Assembly: GCA_019314525.1 (NCBI GenBank)
Contig: JAFCZD010000004.1
Span: 1-36,798, forward strand
Direction: 5' to 3'
Source: Deltaproteobacteria bacterium
GTDB lineage: Bacteria; Myxococcota_A; Polyangia; GCA-2747355
Length of the DNA: 36,798 bases
Under the pieces are notes generated by a model. The model saw only the letters and a list, made by a program, of their open reading frames with translations, searched no databases and had not been told where the DNA came from. Of the stretch, positions 23,567-31,789 are shown in pieces. Position numbers and translations under genes: made by a program. The first letter of the stretch is position 1, and each line of letters begins with the position of its first letter.

Positions 23567-23687
23567 TGGGGGAGAAACTACGGCCCTTCCCGATGAGCCG
23601 TCAAGTGGGTCCACAAAGCCTGCGTGAGGTTATTGCAGCGGGAACTGGTGCCAAGTGGCTCCTTTACGTTATAAACATGCTGAAGCC

Positions 23688-26600
23688 ATGACGATTAATA
23701 GCCCACAAGAGACGGCTCGGCGGGTGCGGCAGCTCCTACGGGACAAGCACCTCGCTGACGCGATTCAAGTTTGTCGTGACGGTTTGGCCGGTGGCGGCGC
23801 CAACAACCCAGAGCTACGACTCTTGGTGGCTCATGGGCTTCTGGCCCAGGGCGACCAAGACGCCGCCAAGAAAGAGGCGCAGTCGGTCTTGCGCGTTGAT
23901 CCGCGGCAAGTCGAAGCACACCGTATCCTGGCTGATGTTGCTTGCACTCGCGGAGAGTTCGCGACGGCGAGTTACCAGCTGGAAAAGATACTCGCCCTTG
24001 GTGGAGAAGACGCCAACGCAGCAAAGTTGCTGAGGGCCATCGAGAACGCTTCGTTTTCTGGCACCACCGAGCTGACTTTGGAAGGCTCCTCGCGGGTGGC
24101 CTCCCTCGAGCGCTTCCTCAGGCTCGGAGAGTCAGGGGTCATGCCTATCTCCGATTCAATGATGGAAGTGTTCCCGGACGGTGAGCCCGAGGAGCAGCCC
24201 ACGCTGCCTCTGCTTCGCCCCTCAGCCCCCGCAGAGCCCGTACCCCATCTCGATCCCCACGCCGCAAAGCCTGTCTCCCCCAAGGGCTTGGCCGATTTGC
24301 TCGGGGATCCGCGTGATATCGGCGATGGATCCATCGCGCCGCTGGGCACGATGCCCGTCTCCCCCTCTCAAATCCTCGCGGAGGCCGAGGGGGGAGACCT
24401 GGGTGAGGAGGATGAGCGTGACACCCTCGACGTCTTCGATGACTTTGATGTGGAGGACGCGAGCGCACCCAATGTTTCTCCTTCCAGGGTGAACCAAGCG
24501 GTGCAAGAGGGTTGTTTGGAGAACGACCGAACCCGCGTCGCGCGCCCGAGAGAAAAGACGCGAAAGAAACACGCTCCAAGTCCGCAGTTACCCATCGAAC
24601 GCGTCTCTACAGGAGGGAGCTGGGACCCAACCGCCTCGGAAGAGGAGCTCGCTCCCCAACAAAGGGCAAAAGACCCTTCCGGGGGCTGGGATCCTTTGGC
24701 GACGCCTCCTCCCGAGGGCCTCGAAGCGCTCCCGTCCACAGAGGGCTGGGACCCTCTCGCTGACGTTGATGAAGAACCCAAGCCCTCTTCAGACTCGATC
24801 TCAGGTTGGGACCCGCTGGCCACTCCTTCTCCAGAGGTGGCCCACAAGGGGCTCGGGAAGGTCGGCACGAGTGAAGGCTGGGACCCATTGGGATCGGATG
24901 GTGAGGGCGGTGGAGAGGAAGACTCAGGAGCCTGGGATCCTCTCTCCGATGTGTCGAGTTCGGTCTCGGAGGGCGAGGATGCCTTCGAGAGCGAGTTGGC
25001 CGCCGATCTGGGCAAGTCACCCCGAAAAGGTGGCGGCCGCTGGTTAAAAGTCTTGGTGGTGCTGCTCTTGTTGGCCGGGGGTGGTGGCTACGGTGCCTAT
25101 TGGTATCTGGGCTACACATTCGTCAAAGAGCAATGGGTAGCCTTTCGCCACGCTGCCTATGGTGGCACGCCCAGTGGCTACAAAGAGGCTGAGGCGATCG
25201 CCAAGAAAATCCTCGAGCGCAAGCCGGGCAATACAGCCGCGCTGGCGGCTCAAGGCATGTGCGCCGCGGCGCTGGCCATCGACTTTGGGGAAGACCGGCG
25301 CAAAGAGGCGCAAGACGCCCTGACTGCGACCGAGGGCAAAGAGTCAGAGTGGCGTACGGCAGCTCAGAGCTTCCTCTCACGCCTCGATGACCCCGCCACC
25401 CTGGCGGGCTATCTTGCAAAGAGCGCCGAGCTCTACCCCAAAAGTGCCCTCTTGCATTACCTGCGTGGGCGCGCCCTCGAGGCTACGGGTAGCAAGGACC
25501 AAGAGGCCGTCGACGCCTACCAGAAGGCGCTGAAATTGAGCCCCTCTATCGTCTCTGCCCGGCTCGCCCTGGCCCTCTTGGTTGGAAAGCAGGCCAAGGG
25601 CTACGAGAACGCCCTCGTTGACCTAGACAAGGTTCTGCAGAAGAGCCCGGACAACGTGCAAGCGCTGCTCACCCGTGTTCGGGTGCGTGTGCTTCATCAT
25701 CGCGATCTCGCCTCAGCTCAGGCTGACGCGGCCAGGATCAGCGGTGAGCTGATGAAGAGCGCGAGCCGCAGTCAGTTGGCGTGGGCGCACCTCGTACAAG
25801 CTCAAATAGAGAGCCAACGCATTCAGGCCATCGCCCAGGGGCTCAGGACCAAAGACAAAGACAAGATCGCCGTGATGGAGGCCGCCGTAAAGCGCATGGG
25901 GCAAGCTCTCGACGAGGCGATCAAGAGCGCACCCTGCTGTGATTGCCGTTTTCGCTACGAGCTGGCGGGCGAGCTGATGGGAGTCTTCCGGCTGCGCGAG
26001 GCCCATAAGGAGCTGGGGGCGGCCCTCGCCTTCAAGGCTCGAACGTCACACTTGATGTTGCGTGCCGCACGCTGCGCGCTGGAGCTGGGCAAGGTCGACG
26101 AAGCCGCCAAGGCCCTCGATATCGCCCCTCCCAACGCTCCAGAGACGAAGCTCTTGCGTGGCAGGGTGCTCTACGCGCGTGGCACATTCAAGGAAGCGAC
26201 CTCGCAGCTGAAGACGCTCGCTGGTGAAGCACGCTTCGGAGCCGAAGCTCGTCTCTACACCGCCTTGGCTCAGGCGCGCGCTGGGAAGGCCAAAGAGGCG
26301 CTCAACACCCTGCGGTCCCTCGCTAAGAAACACCCCAACGTGGACACACTCCAACGCGCCATCGGCTTGGTGCATCGCTGGACCGGCGACCTCAAGAGCG
26401 CTGAGGTCGCCTTCAAGCGGGCCTGGCGGCTCAATCGCCTCGATCCACGTCACGCCACCGCTTTGGGAGAGATCTCCCTCGCACGCTATGATTTCACCCG
26501 CGCCCAGCGACGGCTCAACATCGCCCTCGCCACGCGCCCCGACCACACCCGAGCTCGGGTAGCCCTCGCGCTCTTGGCGCTGCGCCGGGGTGATTCAGCC

Positions 26601-27341
26601 AAGGCCATCGCCGAACTGCAGAGGGTCATCCCGGCGGACCAGCAGCACGCTGATTACCTGCTGGTCTCGGCGCGAATTGCCCTTGTACGAGGAGATCTGG
26701 CCGCTTGCGAGAGCGGCGTCGCGGCCGCCAAACAGGCGGGGGCTCGCGCTGGAGAGATCGCGCATCTTCAGGGTGATCTCGTGCTGGCTCAACGCAAGCC
26801 AAAGACCGCCCTGCCCTTGTTGAAGAGGGCTCGAAAGCTACAAGGAAAGGCTGTGGATGTGCTCCTCTCTTTGGGACGAGCGCAGATCGCGGCGCGACAC
26901 ACCGACGATGCCTATGAGAGCTTTCAGGACGCCCTGGATGTGGACAAGGGCAACCCGGAGGCGTTGATCGTATTGGCCAAGATCGCCATTCGTGACGGCG
27001 AGCTACCACGGGCGGTGAGTCAGCTGGGCAAGGCCATCGCTGAGATCAAGCGACGCGCCAGCCCCGTGCGTTTGTTGGCTCGCGCCTACGCCATGCGCGC
27101 CAAGGCGCAGCTCAAGCGCGGGGACACAGGCCGCGCCCTCGCCGACCTGCAGGATGCCCTCGAGGTGGACGGCGAGGCGGTACAACCTCATGTGTTGATG
27201 GGCAAGACCTACAAGCGGCTCAACCGCCCAGAACGCGCCCTGGCGTATTACCAGAAGGCCCTGGCGCTGCTAGCAAAGCGCCCAGGCGCCGCCAACGCGA
27301 AGGTTCTTCAGGCCCAGATTCAGCAACTCCAGGGCAAGTAG
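23688..27341 (+). CDS. Membrane-anchored TPR protein with six GWDPL motifs
   Basis: A 1217-residue protein. Residues ~5-110 contain two or three TPR-like helices ('QVCRDGLAGGG', 'LLVAHGLLAQGDQDAAKKEAQSVL'). Residues ~120-450 are acidic, Pro/Ser-rich and disordered, with six copies of a WDP motif at ~309, 333, 351, 372, 396 and 414 (GSWDPTA, GGWDPLA, EGWDPLA, SGWDPLA, EGWDPLG, GAWDPLS). One membrane segment (~451-476, 'LKVLVVLLLLAGGGGYGAYW') follows a Lys/Arg patch, suggesting the N-terminus is cytoplasmic. Residues ~480-1217 are a long series of TPRs, probably periplasmic. The ORF-track start at 23655 is GTG; the ATG at 23688 is preferred, though its ribosome-binding site is weak. It may be a scaffold for an envelope complex. 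No close family is recognised. Confidence 0.82.
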   Translation: MTINSPQETARRVRQLLRDKHLADAIQVCRDGLAGGGANNPELRLLVAHGLLAQGDQDAAKKEAQSVLRVDPRQVEAHRILADVACTRGEFATASYQLEKILALGGEDANAAKLLRAIENASFSGTTELTLEGSSRVASLERFLRLGESGVMPISDSMMEVFPDGEPEEQPTLPLLRPSAPAEPVPHLDPHAAKPVSPKGLADLLGDPRDIGDGSIAPLGTMPVSPSQILAEAEGGDLGEEDERDTLDVFDDFDVEDASAPNVSPSRVNQAVQEGCLENDRTRVARPREKTRKKHAPSPQLPIERVSTGGSWDPTASEEELAPQQRAKDPSGGWDPLATPPPEGLEALPSTEGWDPLADVDEEPKPSSDSISGWDPLATPSPEVAHKGLGKVGTSEGWDPLGSDGEGGGEEDSGAWDPLSDVSSSVSEGEDAFESELAADLGKSPRKGGGRWLKVLVVLLLLAGGGGYGAYWYLGYTFVKEQWVAFRHAAYGGTPSGYKEAEAIAKKILERKPGNTAALAAQGMCAAALAIDFGEDRRKEAQDALTATEGKESEWRTAAQSFLSRLDDPATLAGYLAKSAELYPKSALLHYLRGRALEATGSKDQEAVDAYQKALKLSPSIVSARLALALLVGKQAKGYENALVDLDKVLQKSPDNVQALLTRVRVRVLHHRDLASAQADAARISGELMKSASRSQLAWAHLVQAQIESQRIQAIAQGLRTKDKDKIAVMEAAVKRMGQALDEAIKSAPCCDCRFRYELAGELMGVFRLREAHKELGAALAFKARTSHLMLRAARCALELGKVDEAAKALDIAPPNAPETKLLRGRVLYARGTFKEATSQLKTLAGEARFGAEARLYTALAQARAGKAKEALNTLRSLAKKHPNVDTLQRAIGLVHRWTGDLKSAEVAFKRAWRLNRLDPRHATALGEISLARYDFTRAQRRLNIALATRPDHTRARVALALLALRRGDSAKAIAELQRVIPADQQHADYLLVSARIALVRGDLAACESGVAAAKQAGARAGEIAHLQGDLVLAQRKPKTALPLLKRARKLQGKAVDVLLSLGRAQIAARHTDDAYESFQDALDVDKGNPEALIVLAKIAIRDGELPRAVSQLGKAIAEIKRRASPVRLLARAYAMRAKAQLKRGDTGRALADLQDALEVDGEAVQPHVLMGKTYKRLNRPERALAYYQKALALLAKRPGAANAKVLQAQIQQLQGK

Positions 27342-27347
27342 CCCACG

Positions 27348-27369
27348 GGTTTTCGGATGGTTTTCGGAT
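27348..27369 (+). repeat. 11-nt tandem duplication GGTTTTCGGAT across the ydcF-like start
   Basis: GGTTTTCGGAT occurs twice back to back (27348-27358 and 27359-27369). Each copy runs into an ATG (27357 and 27368), and the two ATGs are 11 nt apart in different frames. Only the second opens the YdcF-like reading frame. Confidence 0.85.
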
Positions 27370-28138
27370 GTTCTTCTCCCTCTCCAAGACCCTCGGCCTG
27401 CTGGTCCAGCCGCTAAATCTTGCGCTCGTACTCTTGGTGTTGTGGCTTCTTCTGCGCTGGCGTCAACGTGCTCCGCGACTGCGCCGCTTTTGTTTTCGTT
27501 TGGCCCTCGGCCTGCTGGTGGTCTTTAGCTTGCCCCTTACAGCACAACTGCTGCTTCACCCCCTCGAATCAGCCCACCCTCGAGAGCCCAAGCTTGGAGC
27601 ACCGCCTGTGGCCATCGCCATGCTTACCGGCATGACGGATATCCGCTCCACCGGTTATGAGCTGACAGAGGCTGGGGACCGCATCGTGGAGACCGTCCGG
27701 CTCGCACACCGCTACCCCCGCAGCCGCGTGCTGCTCTTGGGAGGATCGGGCTCGTTGATCGACCGCTACCATGAGAGCGTCGTGCTTGCGCGCCTTGCGG
27801 TGGACCTGGGCATTGAGCGCAAGCGCATCATCGTGGACACCACCTCTCGCAATACTCACGAGAACGCCGTGGAAGGTGCTGAGTTGTTGAGGCGAATGGG
27901 CGTCAAGAAGGGCACAGTGCTGCTCGTCACCTCGGCCTCGCACATGACACGCGCCCTCGCGTGTTTTGCCAAGAGCTACCCCGGCCCCTTGAAGATCGTA
28001 CCCTGGCCGGTGGATTTCCAGCACGACGTCATCCGCCACAGCTCTTTCATTCCTCGCCCGCGGGCCATGATTCGCAGCAGGCGCGCCATCAACGAATACG
28101 TTGGCATGATCACCTACTGGCTCCTCGGATACCTCTAG
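27368..28138 (+). CDS. YdcF/ElyC/SanA-like DUF218 membrane protein
   Basis: A 256-residue protein with two N-terminal membrane helices (residues ~5-28 and ~40-62) and a DUF218 domain from ~80. Family signatures are visible: 'VAIAMLTGMTDI', 'RLAHRYPRSRVLLLGGSG', 'IIVDTTSRNTHENAVEGAELL' and 'VLLVTSASHMTRALACFAKSYPG'. The closing 'RSRRAINEYVGMITYWLLGYL' is also usual. E. coli ElyC and SanA relatives affect envelope integrity and lipid-carrier or peptidoglycan metabolism; the biochemical role here is inferred only. It starts 26 nt after the TPR gene. Its TAG stop shares a G with the GTG start of the next gene, so the two are translationally coupled. Confidence 0.87.
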   Translation: MFFSLSKTLGLLVQPLNLALVLLVLWLLLRWRQRAPRLRRFCFRLALGLLVVFSLPLTAQLLLHPLESAHPREPKLGAPPVAIAMLTGMTDIRSTGYELTEAGDRIVETVRLAHRYPRSRVLLLGGSGSLIDRYHESVVLARLAVDLGIERKRIIVDTTSRNTHENAVEGAELLRRMGVKKGTVLLVTSASHMTRALACFAKSYPGPLKIVPWPVDFQHDVIRHSSFIPRPRAMIRSRRAINEYVGMITYWLLGYL

Positions 28139-29688
28139 TGCCAGATATCGTGCTCTGCGCCATCAACGCACGCTACATTCACAGCTCTCTGGCGCTGCGC
28201 TCGCTGCACGCAAACCTCGGAGTCTTGCGCGAACGCGCCACGATCCTTGAGGTGATCACCGCTCAGCGTGGTGTCGACATCGCTGAAATGCTCTTGGCAT
28301 TACAACCGAAGATCATTGGCATCAGCGTCGCTATCTGGAACGCCCAACTGAGCCTTGAGCTGGTGCAGCTCTTGCGCGCCCTCGCCCCTGAGGTCGTTGT
28401 GGTGCTTGGGGGGCCCGAGGTGAGCCATGAACTCCATGGGCGCCGCATCGTCGAGCTGGCGAATTATGTGATAGCCGGTGAAGGGGAGGTGGCCTTTCGT
28501 GAGCTTTGCGAGGCGCTGCTCGCGGGGGATGCGCCCGCGGAGAAAGTGATCGTTGCCAAGCCTCCAGATCTCTCGCACCTCGAGCTGCCCTATGGGCTCT
28601 ACGACGACGAGGATATCGCGCAGCGTGTGATTTACGTTGAGGCCAGTCGCGGCTGCCCTTTTGGCTGCACGTTCTGTCTTTCGGCCCTCGACCCTGGTGT
28701 TCGATATTTCCCCGAGGAACAGCTCTTCGGGGCGTTTTCCTCGTTGCTCGAGCGTGGAGCGCGGCGCTTCAAGTTCGTCGATCGCACCTTCAACTTGAAC
28801 ACACGTCGTGCCGTGCGGCTGCTGGATTTCTTCAGTGGACGCCGCGAGAAAGACCTCTTTGTGCACCTGGAGGCTGTGCCGCAGCGGCTACCGGAGCCTC
28901 TGGTGGAGGCGCTGAAGAGGTTTGGTCCGGGGCAGGTGCAGCTCGAGCTGGGCGTGCAATCGCTGGACACCCAGACCTTGGAGCGTATCGGTATCCGTCG
29001 CAACCGGCAGCAGGTGCTGCGCAACATCGAGCGCCTCGCGGTCCTTGGCGTACACTGCCACGCCGACCTCATCGGAGGGCTGCCCGGCGAGAGCTTGGAC
29101 ACCTTTGCGCAGGGTTTCGACCGACTCTGGGAGACAGGGGTGAACGAGATACAGCTCGGAATCCTCAAGCGCCTCTATGGAGCGCCTATCAGCGGTGAGC
29201 CTTCATCGCAGGGCTTGCTCTTCGCGGAGCACCCGCCCTACGAGGTGCTGCGCAGTGACGCCATGACCTTCGAGACCCTCGCGCAGCTCAAGCGCGTCGC
29301 ACACCTTTGGGATCGCGTGGGTAACAGCGGGAACTTCACGTCTATGCTCCCTCTCGTCGAAAAAGACCGCTCTATTTTCTGGGGGCTCTGGGAGCTGACA
29401 GGTTGGGTCTTCGCCCACGAAGGTCGGGTGCATAGCATCGCCCTCGACCGCCTCGCCGTGTTGCTGGGGGATTATCTGGTGGAGGAGCGTGGCCTAGAGC
29501 GCGCGAGCATCGCTAGCATGTTGATCGACGAATACCGACGCGCCGGGCGGAAGCTACCTAAGGCGCTGCGCCCCTTTGCCGCGGGTGTGGGCGGTGCTCT
29601 TGCTCCGCAGGCTTCGGCAGAATCGGGAGCAGATTGCGCCGCCCTGCCATCGCGGCAAGCACGCCATCGCAAAGGGCGTGGCGGTTAG
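28138..29688 (+). CDS. B12-binding-domain-type radical SAM protein (DUF4080-like)
   Basis: A 516-residue iron-sulfur enzyme. Residues 1-140 form a cobalamin-binding-type Rossmann domain ('VLCAINARYIHSSLALRSL', 'VVVLGGPEVSHEL'), but I see no DxHxxG motif, so base-off cobalamin binding through that His is unlikely. The radical SAM core begins with 'VEASRGCPFGCTFCLSALD' (CX3CX2C, ~172-180) for the [4Fe-4S] cluster and S-adenosylmethionine. The C-terminal third resembles DUF4080 ('YEVLRSDAMTFETLAQLKRVA'). The ORF track extends it to 27961, but the GTG at 28138 is preferred: it overlaps the upstream stop as TAGTG, and the family sequence begins there. The last ~30 residues are an unconserved-looking Ala/Arg-rich tail. 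The reaction is unknown. Confidence 0.87.
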   Translation: MPDIVLCAINARYIHSSLALRSLHANLGVLRERATILEVITAQRGVDIAEMLLALQPKIIGISVAIWNAQLSLELVQLLRALAPEVVVVLGGPEVSHELHGRRIVELANYVIAGEGEVAFRELCEALLAGDAPAEKVIVAKPPDLSHLELPYGLYDDEDIAQRVIYVEASRGCPFGCTFCLSALDPGVRYFPEEQLFGAFSSLLERGARRFKFVDRTFNLNTRRAVRLLDFFSGRREKDLFVHLEAVPQRLPEPLVEALKRFGPGQVQLELGVQSLDTQTLERIGIRRNRQQVLRNIERLAVLGVHCHADLIGGLPGESLDTFAQGFDRLWETGVNEIQLGILKRLYGAPISGEPSSQGLLFAEHPPYEVLRSDAMTFETLAQLKRVAHLWDRVGNSGNFTSMLPLVEKDRSIFWGLWELTGWVFAHEGRVHSIALDRLAVLLGDYLVEERGLERASIASMLIDEYRRAGRKLPKALRPFAAGVGGALAPQASAESGADCAALPSRQARHRKGRGG

Positions 29689-29694
29689 CGGACC

Positions 29695-30204
29695 TCAAAG
29701 CAACGAGAGCTGCGGCTCCTGACGACGCTGCACCGCTTCATCGTCCTCTAATTTGCCATTTCCGCGCAGATGCCAGACTTGTCCCCCCTCACTGCGCGCC
29801 TCGAGGTCAGGGGCGAGCAGCGCATAGCGGTGACAGCCCGCGGGGTCTTCTTCGGCCCCGAGCAAGGCCACCTTGGCGCGGCGGCTGAGGTCCAAGACGC
29901 GCTCGAGGGCAGCGGCGTAGGCGTGCTCGCGCGCAGCTCTTAGGTTGTCGTCTGTGACGTCGGCGGGGTTCGCGCCGAGGTCCTTGCCCAAATAGAGGTA
30001 ATTGATGCCACGCGCCGCCAGCGCTTGCTGAAGCTCGGCCTTGTTGAAGTGACGAGCTGGGCGCGAGGAGGGCTTGGCGCGCACGTCTACCACCACCTGG
30101 ATGGAGTGTCCGTGGAGCAGCGAGAAGAAGCGCTCGAGGGTGTGCCGTGCGTGACCGATGGTGAAGAGGCGAGCCTCGCTCTGCCCACCACGCTCACTGC
30201 TCAT
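29695..30204 (-). CDS. DUF488 family protein
   Basis: A 169-residue soluble protein. It opens with the DUF488 signature 'LFTIGHARHTLERFFSLL', followed by 'VVVDVRAKPSSRPARHFNK', 'GINYLYLGKDLGA' and the closing CHR motif in 'EEDPAGCHRYALL' (~121). In many relatives the strand before CHR reads LLCxE; here it is LLGAEE, so one of the two conserved Cys is replaced by Gly. The ATG overlaps the upstream oxidoreductase stop (ATGA), making it the last gene of the five-gene operon. It converges on the radical SAM gene with 6 nt between stops. The family's biochemical role is unsettled. Confidence 0.88.
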   Translation of the reverse strand: MSSERGGQSEARLFTIGHARHTLERFFSLLHGHSIQVVVDVRAKPSSRPARHFNKAELQQALAARGINYLYLGKDLGANPADVTDDNLRAAREHAYAAALERVLDLSRRAKVALLGAEEDPAGCHRYALLAPDLEARSEGGQVWHLRGNGKLEDDEAVQRRQEPQLSLL

Positions 30205-31214
30205 AAGCGCTCCGGCGCGCCGTCGTTGCGCATGGATTCCTCGGCGGCCTCGAGCACTCGCACGACCTCTAGGCCTTGCTCTCCAGGGCTACGTGGCACC
30301 TCATGGTGAGAAACGCAGCGCAGAAAGTGGCGACACTCGGCTGTAAGGGGCTCTTTGAGGGGGATGTGGGGGATGTTGATGTCGCCATCTCGCAACGAGA
30401 GATACGCCCCATAGGTTTCATATTCTGGAGGCTGGTCAAAGCCCTTATCGTAGATGCGGAGCTTCTCGCTGACATGTGTATCGTCAAAGACCACCATCTT
30501 CTTCGAGCCCACCACCGTCAAGCGGCGCTCCTTGTGGGGGTCGAGCCAGGAGAGCTGTATTTGCGCCATGGTGTCGTCGTCGAAGCCGAGGTTCAAAAAG
30601 ACGACATCCGCCACATCTGGGCGCAGGTAGCCCCGCCCTCGCGCTGACACGGAGACAGGCTTTTTGCGGAGGATGTGTGAGATCAAGCTCACATCGTGAG
30701 GGGCGAAGCTCCACAAAGCGTTTTCATCGTCGCGGATGCGCCCGAGGTTCACGCGTGAAGCGTAGAGATAATAGATGCGTCCCAAAGCGCCACTGGCGAC
30801 CAACTCCTCAAGGTGTTCCACCGCTGGGTGGTAGAGCATCAGGTGCCCCACCATCAACGTCAGCCCTTTACGTTGCGCCAAGGCCACCATCTCTTCCGCC
30901 TCTGCTACGGAGGGCGCCATGGGTTTTTCCACCAGCACATGTTTGCCAGCGTTCAAGGCCGCCATGGCGATGGCGTGGTGTGTGCTCACGTTGGTGGCGA
31001 TGGCCACCGCTTGCACGCCCTCGTCAGCCATGACCTCCAAGTAGTCCGTCGAGAGCTGCGCCCCTGGTGCGCAACGCTGCGCTCGCTCCAGGGCAGCGGC
31101 GTCGGCGTCACAAGCCCAGCGCAAGCGCGCCTCGGGCAGCGCCTCGAAGTTCCGCACGTAATTGCGTCCCCAATAGCCCGCGCCCACAACAGCCATGTTG
31201 ATGCTCTCGCTCAT
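30201..31214 (-). CDS. Gfo/Idh/MocA family oxidoreductase (WbpB-like)
   Basis: A 337-residue NAD(P)-dependent sugar dehydrogenase. The N-terminal Rossmann fold has '[20 protein letters not shown]', and the conserved catalytic region reads '[13 protein letters not shown]' (EKP at ~96). The C-terminal alpha/beta domain follows with '[20 protein letters not shown]'. The next gene upstream is a WbpD-like acyltransferase. In Pseudomonas and Bordetella O-antigen clusters WbpB/WlbA oxidises UDP-GlcNAcA at C3, and WbpD/WlbB acetylates the product after transamination; the same pairing suggests modified amino-uronic-acid synthesis. A WbpE-type aminotransferase is not present here. The ATG at 31214 overlaps the preceding stop as ATGA; the longer ORF-track start at 31268 lies inside the upstream gene. 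Confidence 0.9.
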   Translation of the reverse strand: MSESINMAVVGAGYWGRNYVRNFEALPEARLRWACDADAAALERAQRCAPGAQLSTDYLEVMADEGVQAVAIATNVSTHHAIAMAALNAGKHVLVEKPMAPSVAEAEEMVALAQRKGLTLMVGHLMLYHPAVEHLEELVASGALGRIYYLYASRVNLGRIRDDENALWSFAPHDVSLISHILRKKPVSVSARGRGYLRPDVADVVFLNLGFDDDTMAQIQLSWLDPHKERRLTVVGSKKMVVFDDTHVSEKLRIYDKGFDQPPEYETYGAYLSLRDGDINIPHIPLKEPLTAECRHFLRCVSHHEVPRSPGEQGLEVVRVLEAAEESMRNDGAPERL

Positions 31215-31789
31215 GATCGCTCCCGTAGTTTCTTGCCCGCTTCGTCGAGCTGGTAGCTTTGCCCGCACGCCGCGCAGAGTGAAGGCTCACTTTTCCCGAG
31301 GGTTACCCCACAGCGGCAGACCCAACCCCGCTGCTTGCCAGGCACTCCCACCACCAAAGCGTAGTCTGGCACATCGTGCGTGATCACCGCGCCCGCGCCC
31401 ACCATGGCGAAGCGCCCAATGGTCACACCACAGAGGATGGTGCAGTTAGCGCCGAGGGTGGCGCCCTGGCGCACGAGGGTGGTGCGGTATTCCTTTTTGC
31501 GTTCGATAAATGCGCGCGGGTTGATCACGTTGGTGAACACCATGGAGGGGCCACAGAAGACGTCTTCTTCGAGGTGCACCTCGTCGTAGACAGAGACGTT
31601 GTTCTGAATCTTTACGCCATCGCCCATGGAGGCACGCGATCCGACATAGACGTTCTGACCAAGGACACAACGAGCCCCGATCTGTGCTCCTGCAGAGACA
31701 TGGGAGTAGTGCCAAACTCGGGTCCCATCTCCTAAGATCGCGCCATCGTCCACGGTGGCTGTGGGGTGAACCTGAAGCTCTCGACTCAT
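31211..31789 (-). CDS. WbpD-like acyltransferase, left-handed beta-helix with C-terminal zinc ribbon
   Basis: A 192-residue hexapeptide-repeat acetyltransferase, close to the ~190-residue length of WbpD/WlbB. The left-handed beta-helix is visible as hexad repeats ('[21 protein letters not shown]', '[20 protein letters not shown]'). The '[24 protein letters not shown]' and '[11 protein letters not shown]' segments are highly characteristic of UDP-GlcNAc3NA N-acetyltransferases. The C-terminal ~45 residues form a zinc ribbon (CRCG...CAACG). Expected role: transfer of an acetyl group to a UDP-amino-sugar for surface polysaccharide. GGAGGAG lies 4 nt before the ATG at 31789, which also overlaps the upstream stop (ATGA). 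This excludes the ORF-track start at 31924. Confidence 0.92.
   Translation of the reverse strand: MSRELQVHPTATVDDGAILGDGTRVWHYSHVSAGAQIGARCVLGQNVYVGSRASMGDGVKIQNNVSVYDEVHLEEDVFCGPSMVFTNVINPRAFIERKKEYRTTLVRQGATLGANCTILCGVTIGRFAMVGAGAVITHDVPDYALVVGVPGKQRGWVCRCGVTLGKSEPSLCAACGQSYQLDEAGKKLRERS

Noticed and set aside
23633-23675. TTGCAG ... TATAAA as a sigma-70 promoter before the TPR gene
   Set aside because: The two boxes are about 31 nt apart, far beyond the usual 16-18 nt spacer.
27961-28137. ORF-track N-terminal extension of the radical SAM protein
   Set aside because: It overlaps the end of the YdcF-like gene in another frame; recognisable family sequence begins at the GTG at 28138.
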